This document shows, piece by piece, positions 16,705 through 23,006 of a stretch of DNA of 64,000 nt. The translations under genes were made by a program, and so were the position numbers. Where the stretch lies: the NCBI GenBank assembly GCA_040768125.1, contig JAXGNG010000001.1:1364001-1428000 (forward strand), given 5' to 3'. The stretch is from RBG-16-49-21 sp040768125 (GTDB taxonomy: Bacteria > Spirochaetota > UBA4802 > UBA5550). The notes under the pieces are model-generated. The model searched no databases. It saw only the letters and a list, made by a program, of their open reading frames with translations, and had not been told where the DNA came from. Numbering within the stretch: the stretch's first letter is position 1; every line of letters begins with the position of its first letter.

Positions 16705-17661
16705 TTACTTGACCTGGGCCTTCTTGTCGACCTCCGCTTCAAGGTCTATGTTTTTCTTCTTCATGAAGGTCCTGGTTTCAGAGTCGATATAGTAAATGTC
16801 GTCGATCATCTCCCCCACGGTGGATGTCGTGGGGAAGGTCTTCTTGATCAGCTCGTCCTCGACGGGGGAGCCGGAGTAGGCGCTAGTGGCGAGCCATCCG
16901 ATTATGGCCTCGATCTCCTTTCGGGTGTTGTTCTGTATGTTGATCAGGTTGGGGCCGGTTTTAAATCCCCACTGGAACCCGTCGCTGGAATGTACCATGA
17001 AGGTCTCGGTTATCCCGTCCCCGTCGGCATCCTCGGCGTAGTAGACCGTTCCGCCGTCGCTCGTCCTCGCCGAAACCCAGGTGGAGTATTTGACGGCGTC
17101 GCCCTCGTATATCTTCCTGGGTATGCGCTTCCGTTCCACGGCGATCTCGATGTCCTTCCGGTTGACGATCAGGGAGAGGAAGATGGCGGCGTGCTTTTTC
17201 AGGAAGCGGTCGCGCACGTCAACGTAGAAGTCCTTGTAGTTGCTGGCGACGAATTCCTTCGTGGTGTTCTTCTGCAGTTCGATTTTCCGGTCGGTTATCG
17301 TGACGAAGTTGGGCACGCTCTCGATTTTGTTCGGCCACAGGTCGGGGAGAAACTGGTTTCCCCGGTCATGGAGCAGCCTGTTCGCCAGCACGGCCTCGGT
17401 ATCGTCATAGCCGTCCTTGAAGAGGTACACGTTCTTGTCCTTGATGACCATGAGGGCCGCGATCGAGTTATCCTTCGCGTCGGGGGAGAACTCGTTGTAG
17501 GGTTTTTCAAAGTGCTGGTAGAGTATCCTGTCTTCGTCGTACCTGTTGAGTTTCTGTATGTCGATCAGCGTGAAGTCCTTCGACCGCGCGAGGAGCATGC
17601 CGGGGAACAGGACCGAAATGATGAGGGCGAGTATCGTCATGGTGGCCGTGGGTCGTCGCAT
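16705..17661 (-). CDS. Secreted hypothetical protein
   Basis: 318 residues with a clear signal peptide (MTILALIISVLFPGMLLARS) and no membrane segment after it. The body has a lysine- and aspartate-rich composition and a repeated feel of short beta strands (NVYLFKDGYDD; GGTVYYAEDADGDGITETFMVHSSDGFQWGF). The latter contains an EF-hand-like DADGDGITE loop that could bind calcium. I recognise no family. GGAGG precedes the ATG. It is transcribed alone, convergent with the M23 gene. Confidence 0.8.
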   Translation of the reverse strand: MRRPTATMTILALIISVLFPGMLLARSKDFTLIDIQKLNRYDEDRILYQHFEKPYNEFSPDAKDNSIAALMVIKDKNVYLFKDGYDDTEAVLANRLLHDRGNQFLPDLWPNKIESVPNFVTITDRKIELQKNTTKEFVASNYKDFYVDVRDRFLKKHAAIFLSLIVNRKDIEIAVERKRIPRKIYEGDAVKYSTWVSARTSDGGTVYYAEDADGDGITETFMVHSSDGFQWGFKTGPNLINIQNNTRKEIEAIIGWLATSAYSGSPVEDELIKKTFPTTSTVGEMIDDIYYIDSETRTFMKKKNIDLEAEVDKKAQVK

Positions 17662-17758
17662 TGCATTCCTCCAGGGTTAAGGCGGTCCCGCCGATGTCCG
17701 TTGGGCCTGTATCAGCTTTCGGTAGCCTATAGGTTCTTCGCAATTTGTCAAATATTTT

Positions 17759-19039
17759 TCAGGATTCATCATCCGGTCCCTTCCTTTTTGTAAGCCGTTT
17801 CTCGCGCCTCCACCGGGACCTGTCGAGCTTCGTCCAGCTCTCCACGACGTGGCGTGAAAGGGCCGCCTCGCGGGCGGGTCCGGAAACCTTCGGCGCGGGC
17901 GCCGGTTTTCCCCCGTGCCTGCACCGCGCCGCGCGCTCTTCCATTTCTTTGGCGGTGAGGGATGCCTCGGCAAGGATAAACTCACCGGCCAGGGACGGGG
18001 ATACGCGGCGCCTTTCAAGGGCCTCCGCAAGGGATTGGACACGTTTCCTGTTCACCATTGATCGCGTCAGGCTTTGGGGCACTACCCCGGCCCCGTGCCG
18101 GGCCGCGGAGAGCGCGCCGGTCATTGCCCCGAGGGCGGAAGTGGCGCCGCCCCTGGAAACGGCGCGAAAGAGCGCGTCGGATCCGCCGCCCCGGGAGCTT
18201 ATCGCGACGGCAAGGGGAAGAAGGGCGCCGGGGATATCGACGGTTGCCCGGGCGATGGGCGTTTTCAGGCGGGGCGCCGTGATCCGGACGATGATCTTCT
18301 CGGAATCGTCGATGTCGGTCGCGACGCCGAGGGCCGAGAAGGTCTCCACGAGGTGCCGAAGGGCGTTCTGGAGCGCGTCGGGGTTGACGCCGCCTTCAAA
18401 GACCTCGGCGGGGTCCTGTCCGACCGCCACGGCGATGCGCGACGCCGTTTCCGCCGCGTCCTCAATCAGACCTGCAGCGAAAGACTCTTCACGTGCCTCC
18501 TGGCGGAGAAGGAAAACGTAGACCAGCCCGGCGGCGAGTGTGCCGTGGTCCGTGGTGAAGAGACGGAGGTAGGCGAGAACATCCTTCATACGGCGCGTGG
18601 CATCCGTTTCCCGAAACGCCAGGGGAGCCAGGGCGGGGATGATTCTCCCGCCGGGATCATTCGGTGGGGCGTTCCCGCCGGGGCGCTTCCCGGCGTCGTT
18701 GATGAAGCGACGCTCCGTGCTTCCGGCACCGCGGAAAATGCCCCCGGGTGCGCCGGGAAGGTTGGGCGCCTCGCGGACCGTGGTAATAAACTGATCGAGG
18801 AAGGCCCCACGCCCCAGGGCGTGGACTCCCAGGATGATCATGAACTGGGATATGGAAGAGTAGAGCCCGGGCATTCTCCAGCGATGGAGCTTTCCCCTGA
18901 GCGCGGGTGCCGGATCGGCGTAGTCATCGATCTCCCCGAAGCGGGCCCGTATGTGGCCCCCCCCCATGCCCTCGAGGGTATACCCGAGGGCGTCGCCGAT
19001 GACCGTCGCGAGGATGATGTCACGCAGGGGTGCGTCCAT
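17759..19039 (-). CDS. ADP-ribosylglycohydrolase-family protein, metal motifs lost
   Basis: 426 residues with the fold signature of ADP-ribosylglycohydrolases and crystallin J1: VIGDALGYTLEGM at residues 13-25 and the glycine-rich helix GGATSALGAMTGALSAARHG at about 297-316. Active enzymes bind two magnesium ions through TDDT and DTD motifs at the corresponding places. Here these read YSSI (residues 60-63) and ATS (299-301), so catalysis by the usual route seems impossible. The C-terminal 70 residues are basic and Arg/Lys-rich. It is a single gene followed by the M20 peptidase gene upstream on the same strand. Likely a binding protein or pseudoenzyme. Confidence 0.72.
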   Translation of the reverse strand: MDAPLRDIILATVIGDALGYTLEGMGGGHIRARFGEIDDYADPAPALRGKLHRWRMPGLYSSISQFMIILGVHALGRGAFLDQFITTVREAPNLPGAPGGIFRGAGSTERRFINDAGKRPGGNAPPNDPGGRIIPALAPLAFRETDATRRMKDVLAYLRLFTTDHGTLAAGLVYVFLLRQEAREESFAAGLIEDAAETASRIAVAVGQDPAEVFEGGVNPDALQNALRHLVETFSALGVATDIDDSEKIIVRITAPRLKTPIARATVDIPGALLPLAVAISSRGGGSDALFRAVSRGGATSALGAMTGALSAARHGAGVVPQSLTRSMVNRKRVQSLAEALERRRVSPSLAGEFILAEASLTAKEMEERAARCRHGGKPAPAPKVSGPAREAALSRHVVESWTKLDRSRWRREKRLTKRKGPDDES

Positions 19040-19055
19040 GGCTTTACCTGCGGGG

Positions 19056-20159
19056 TCAGCGCGAAGAATCTATTATCGAGAGCACCAGTTTCGCGCCGTT
19101 CACCAGGTCGCGGATCATGATGTATTCCCTCGTGGTGTGGACGTTGCGCATCCCCGCCGAGAGGTTGATCGCCCGTATCCCGGCCCTGTTGAAAATGTTC
19201 GTGTCGCTCCCGCCGCCGGAAACCTCGAAGTGAGGTGTGATGCCAGCCCGCTCCATGGCGCGGACCGCGGTCCTGGCCACGGGCGCTCCGGGGCGGATGG
19301 TGAACCCGGAGTACTCGAGTTCGCTTGTCACGGCGCAGCGGGCACCCATTTTCGATGCGGTTTCCCGCGCGGTGGAACGGACCAGCGATTCCTGGAGACG
19401 GAGTTTTTTCCGGTCAAGGGAGCGCGTCTCGAGGAGGCAGGTCGCGGATTCGGCGACGATGTTAGTGGCGCGGCCCCCGGAGATGGTCCCCACGTTTATC
19501 GTGGTCTCGTGGTCGACGCGGCCCGATGGGAGCCTCGTGATGATCTCGGAAAGGACATTGATCGCGTTGATCCCCTTTTCCGGCTCCATGCCGGCGTGGG
19601 CGGCCTTCCCGGTCACGGTAATCCCCATGGTCAGCTGGTAGGGCGCCTGGAGAATGATTTTTCCGATCGGCCCGTCGCAGTCGAAGACGAAGGCCCGCCT
19701 CGACCGGAGGCGCGACATGTCGAAGGCCTTGGCGCCCTTCAGGCCCACCTCCTCGGCGCAGGTGAGGAGAAACTCCACGGGGCCGTGGGACATGCCGGTT
19801 TCAGCGATGCACCGTGCCGCCTCGAGGAACATCGCGATGGCGGCCTTGTCGTCGCTTCCCAGTATCGTGTCGCCGGCCGAGGTTATCCTGGTGCCCGACA
19901 CGACGGGCCTGACCCCTTCGCAGGGAGTCACCGTGTCGAGGTGCGCGGAAAAGAGCATGGGAGTTCCCTTCCTGTTCCCCTTCATCTCAAGGAGGAGATT
20001 GTGCGATCCGCCGCAGGGGAATTTTTTTGCACCGAGGCCTATTGATTTTGCGTTCCTGAGAACGTAATCGATCATACCCCGCTCGTTCCAGGAAGGGGAA
20101 GATATGCTGGCCATGTCGGTGAATGTTCTGACCAGCCGTTTTTCGTTTACCCGGTACAT
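19056..20159 (-). CDS. M20-family peptidase (PepT-like)
   Basis: 367 residues from ATG 20159, preceded by AAGGCGGAG. A longer frame to 20189 lacks a site. Di-zinc aminopeptidase motifs are visible: LFSAHLDTVTPCEG (His and Asp ligands), GSDDKAAIAMFLEAA (bridging Asp), LLTCAEEVGLKGAKAF (catalytic Glu pair) and a late HT in NVHTTREYI. The central dimerisation domain carries TVTGKAAHAGMEPEKGINAI, typical of the PepT/YgeY-type tripeptidases. It is cytoplasmic and removes N-terminal residues from small peptides. It ends 17 bp before the ADP-ribosylglycohydrolase-like gene, so the two may form an operon. Confidence 0.9.
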   Translation of the reverse strand: MYRVNEKRLVRTFTDMASISSPSWNERGMIDYVLRNAKSIGLGAKKFPCGGSHNLLLEMKGNRKGTPMLFSAHLDTVTPCEGVRPVVSGTRITSAGDTILGSDDKAAIAMFLEAARCIAETGMSHGPVEFLLTCAEEVGLKGAKAFDMSRLRSRRAFVFDCDGPIGKIILQAPYQLTMGITVTGKAAHAGMEPEKGINAINVLSEIITRLPSGRVDHETTINVGTISGGRATNIVAESATCLLETRSLDRKKLRLQESLVRSTARETASKMGARCAVTSELEYSGFTIRPGAPVARTAVRAMERAGITPHFEVSGGGSDTNIFNRAGIRAINLSAGMRNVHTTREYIMIRDLVNGAKLVLSIIDSSR

Positions 20160-20213
20160 GTGGCTCCGCCTTGATTCTGTTTCAATCACCCGGTTAGTCC
20201 TCCTGCCGCAGCG

Positions 20214-20729
20214 TCAATACGCGTGGACCAGCCTGCCGATGATACGGTCTTCGGGAACGACCCCGAGGGTCCTGCTGTCATGGCCGCGGTCAAGGTTGTC
20301 GCAGAGGACGAAGTAGTGCTTTCGTTCGATCTTGACGGCCGGCATGTTGTCCCGCGAGGAGAAGCTCATGGGAAAGACGCGATTGTCGGAAGCGCGCGTT
20401 TTCCACGGGAAGGAATACGCGTTTCCGTTCAGGTAGAAGACCCTGTCGCGAATTTCCACGGTGTCTCCCTCGGCGGCCGCAACGCGCCTCAGCATCACCC
20501 GTCCGGAGGCGACGCTGTTTTCAACCAGCACGATGTCGCCCCTCGCCTGCGCGCCCGGCTTGAGGATGAAGCCGATGCTCCCGCTGCGGAGAGAGGGCTC
20601 CATCGAGTCGTCGGGAACTCTGAAGGGCACGATAATGATCCGGATGATCACGAAGCCTGCGATTATGCCTCCGACGATCATGATCAGCTTTAATATGATT
20701 TTCTTTTCCTGTTTTTCCCGGTAGTACAT
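20214..20729 (-). CDS. lepB: Signal peptidase I with Arg at the catalytic Lys position
   Basis: 171 residues. An N-terminal membrane anchor (IILKLIMIVGGIIAGFVIIRIII) is followed by the S26 peptidase boxes: VPDDSMEPSLRSG with the nucleophile Ser42, MLRRVAAAEGDTVEI where the general base Lys normally sits, and CDNLDRGHDSRTLGVVPEDRIIGR. In the second box the invariant Lys of (Y/V)KR is Arg81. The protein is a compact one-helix type. It would normally cut signal peptides on the outer face of the inner membrane. Activity is uncertain because of the substitution. The gene is followed by the M20 peptidase gene. Confidence 0.85.
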   Translation of the reverse strand: MYYREKQEKKIILKLIMIVGGIIAGFVIIRIIIVPFRVPDDSMEPSLRSGSIGFILKPGAQARGDIVLVENSVASGRVMLRRVAAAEGDTVEIRDRVFYLNGNAYSFPWKTRASDNRVFPMSFSSRDNMPAVKIERKHYFVLCDNLDRGHDSRTLGVVPEDRIIGRLVHAY

Positions 20730-20879
20730 GGCGCCTGCCGAATTCTGTTTCTCATTAAGTCACACGCGGTTAATCGTTGACGACGGGGATAAATTAATCA
20801 ATTAAAAATCATGACGGCGTTATGTCCCGGAGTGGACGCGCCGGCTGGGTAAGATTCCGCGCCATCCCGCATTAATTTC

Positions 20880-20907
20880 TTGACAAGTACGCTTGTTGGC
20901 TTAACAT
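20880..20907 (+). promoter_or_regulatory. Candidate sigma-70 promoter in the flaA leader
   Basis: TTGACA at 20880-20885 and TAACAT at 20902-20907, spacer 16 bp. Transcription from here would give flaA a leader of about 240 nt containing the hairpin at 20970-21007. Confidence 0.5.
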
Positions 20908-20969
20908 TTATACGGTTACAGGGGCTGATTTCATGCGTGAGGGAGGGATCGATACCCTCGCGACGGGAA

Positions 20970-21007
20970 GGCGCCACGAAGGCCCATGATCCCCCGTGGC
21001 GGGCGCC
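20970..21007 (+). other. GC-rich hairpin in the flaA leader
   Basis: GGCG at 20970-20973 pairs with CGCC at 21004-21007 and CCACG at 20974-20978 pairs with CGTGG at 20995-20999, with a 4-nt bulge and a 16-nt loop. It has no T-run, so it is not a standard terminator. Confidence 0.4.
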
Positions 21008-21050
21008 ATGCCAATTACTGCCGTACCAGAGGCGAAGGGAGATTTTATAT

Positions 21051-21078
21051 TAAATTTTTTATAGCCCGGCGCCGATAT
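21051..21078 (+). promoter_or_regulatory. Sigma-28 (FliA)-like promoter of flaA
   Basis: TAAA at 21051-21054 and GCCGATAT at 21071-21078, separated by 16 bp. The flagellar sigma-28 consensus is TAAA, about 15 bp, then GCCGATAA, so the -10 matches at 7 of 8 positions. The expected start, near 21085, gives a leader of about 70 nt to the flaA ATG. Confidence 0.6.
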
Positions 21079-21153
21079 TGTAAAAGCATGAGACCGTATT
21101 TATCATAACGATACGCCAGAGCGCCGGGAATACCATTTTCAAAGGAGTATGCG

Positions 21154-21903
21154 ATGAAAAGGATGACAAGAATCTTCACATTGTCGTTCGCCATAGGCAT
21201 CATGATGCTTTTTTTCGGCAACGGTACCAACCATCTTACGGCCCAGGAGGAAGCGGGGAAGAAGAAGCAGGACGGGCTGGTGGTGGACTGGGTAAATGAT
21301 TTTGAGAATTCTGAGGACTGGCGCGCAGTGGCGACCTGCCCCCTCGGCGATACCAAGACGAGAAAAATCCCCGGCAAGCCCCGACCGGTGAACGACCAGG
21401 GCCAGCCGGTTAATGAAGAGGGCCAGCCCGGCGAGTTTAAAGGCGAGATCACCGATGAAAACGGAATAACCCGCAAGAATGAATACGTGCTCGGCGTAAA
21501 GACCTACTTTTACGACAGGGGCTTCGACCGTGTCGAGGTCTTCCCGCCCAATGAGTATATCATCAGGGGCAAGGCGCGGGAACTCAAGTTCTGGGCCCTG
21601 GGAAGGAAGTTCCGTCACACGATCTGGGTCAAGTTGAGGGACTACCGGGGACGCATCCACAAGCTCAAAGTGGGCCGCCTTGATTTCTGGGGCTGGAAAG
21701 AGATGTCGGTCATTGTTCCCGGATGGCTTCCCCAGTCGTCAAGCTACGCGCTCCTCGACAAGAACCTTCATTTCGTTTCATTTTTCATCCAGAGCGACAT
21801 GTACGAGGTGCCCGGAACGTTTTACACGTATCTTGACCAGTTCAGGGTCGTAACAGACCTTTCTGAATTCACGGGTGACGAGACGATCAAGGATACCTGG
21901 TAA
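21154..21903 (+). CDS. flaA: FlaA-family periplasmic flagellar filament outer-layer protein (first copy)
   Basis: 249 residues with a signal peptide (IFTLSFAIGIMMLFFGNG...TAQ) followed by VVDWVNDFENSEDWRA, the start of the FlaA core. Diagnostic features are FDRVEVFPPNEYIIRGKARELKFWALGR and LDFWGWKEMSVIVPGWLPQ. FlaA forms the sheath of spirochaete periplasmic flagella around the FlaB core. An insert of two similar units (VNDQGQPVNEEGQPGEF) at residues 78-94 is unusual. Length suits the shorter FlaA2-type of Leptospira, with the longer copy downstream. AAAGGAG precedes the ATG. The pair is 31 bp apart. Confidence 0.9.
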   Translation: MKRMTRIFTLSFAIGIMMLFFGNGTNHLTAQEEAGKKKQDGLVVDWVNDFENSEDWRAVATCPLGDTKTRKIPGKPRPVNDQGQPVNEEGQPGEFKGEITDENGITRKNEYVLGVKTYFYDRGFDRVEVFPPNEYIIRGKARELKFWALGRKFRHTIWVKLRDYRGRIHKLKVGRLDFWGWKEMSVIVPGWLPQSSSYALLDKNLHFVSFFIQSDMYEVPGTFYTYLDQFRVVTDLSEFTGDETIKDTW

Positions 21904-21934
21904 AATCGATACAGGCCAAGAAGGGAGGCTTTTA

Positions 21935-22816
21935 ATGAGAGCATATAGTTCAAGAATCATGGCAATTGCAATGTGTTCGCTCATGGCGCTGGTCCTCGGC
22001 CTTGTGGCGGTGGAACCGGCTCAGTCCAGGATCATCACCAACGTGCCCGCCGATGTCAGCGGCGACGAGGAGCTTGCCGTGGTCATCGAGGATTTCGAGG
22101 CCGCCGAGGTAAGCGACAAGGGCTGGAAGATCGAATCAATGCCGAAGCAGTTCACCAAGGCGGAAACGGAGGAGCGGTTGAAGATGAAGAATCCCGTTCC
22201 CCTCCTCGAGATAAAGGTGGTCCCCGGCGCGCCCAATGACATGAACGTGGAGGAATGGTCCCTCACCGGGCTCGGCAAGAAAAAGGAAAAAATCCTCGGC
22301 ATGAGCTACCGGTTCCGGTATCCCGGGACCAACGAGATCCATGTACTCCCGCCCCTTGAAGTTGACTGGAAAGACCGTCAGCCGGTCATGTCGTACAACG
22401 CCAGCACGGGGAAGGAGGAGCAGGAGCGCGCCATCCAGCTTCCGGGACAGGCGAAGGCGATATCCATGTGGGTGCATGGCAGGGGGCACCCCTACGACCT
22501 GGAGCTCTGGCTCAAGGATTATACCGGCGCGACGCACGTGCTGAAGTTCGGATCGGTCAATTTCGTGGGATGGCGCCCCATGTCGGTGGAGATTCCCGGC
22601 AACATCCCCCAGACCTACATGTCGTACCCGCAGACGAGGGTCACCAAGATCACGCGTTTCGTCCTCAGGGCGGTTCCGAACGCCCCTCGCGCGGAGTTGA
22701 TGGAAAAGGCCTATTTCTTTTTTGACCAGCTGAAGGTCCTGACCAGCACCTACGAGGTCAATTTCGACGGTGCGGATCTTCACAAGATTTTCGACGGCGG
22801 AGAAAAAAAGCAGTAA
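21935..22816 (+). CDS. flaA: FlaA-family periplasmic flagellar filament outer-layer protein (second copy)
   Basis: 293 residues from ATG 21935, with AAGGGAGG upstream, instead of an in-frame ATG at 21875 inside the first copy. Signal peptide MAIAMCSLMALVLGLVAVEPAQS, then VVIEDFEAAEVSDKGWKIES and the FlaA core with EIHVLPPLEVDWKD, AISMWVHGRGHPYDLELWLKDY, and FGSVNFVGWRPMSVEIPGNIPQ. It is longer than the first copy and resembles the FlaA1 type. Two non-identical FlaA proteins made together suggest a mixed sheath. Terminator at 22865. Confidence 0.9.
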   Translation: MRAYSSRIMAIAMCSLMALVLGLVAVEPAQSRIITNVPADVSGDEELAVVIEDFEAAEVSDKGWKIESMPKQFTKAETEERLKMKNPVPLLEIKVVPGAPNDMNVEEWSLTGLGKKKEKILGMSYRFRYPGTNEIHVLPPLEVDWKDRQPVMSYNASTGKEEQERAIQLPGQAKAISMWVHGRGHPYDLELWLKDYTGATHVLKFGSVNFVGWRPMSVEIPGNIPQTYMSYPQTRVTKITRFVLRAVPNAPRAELMEKAYFFFDQLKVLTSTYEVNFDGADLHKIFDGGEKKQ

Positions 22817-22864
22817 CGAGCGTCAGCGAAACCGACAGACACGTACAGGTTCTTTTCTTCGCCA

Positions 22865-22902
22865 GAAATACCCATCGAGAAGAGTGATGGGTATTTTCTA
22901 TT
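22865..22902 (+). terminator. Intrinsic terminator after the flaA pair
   Basis: AATACCCATC (22867-22876) and GATGGGTATT (22886-22895) form a perfect 10-bp stem with a 9-nt loop, followed by a T-rich run. Confidence 0.85.
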
Positions 22903-23006
22903 TTTCAAATATTGATTTTTTTCGTCCCTCCGGGCGGCGCGGCGGGGGGATGCGAGGCTCGACGAAAACGGGAGCGCGTCTCCACTTCATATAACGGGTT
23001 GGTGAT

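Larger units (their letters stand above)
20730..21153. other. 424-bp intergenic region upstream of flaA, no gene seen
   Basis: Divergent spacer between signal peptidase and flaA. It contains two promoter candidates on the plus strand (20880 and 21051) and a GC-rich hairpin (20970-21007), listed separately. No coding potential or repeat shared with other parts of the window was seen. Confidence 0.6.
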
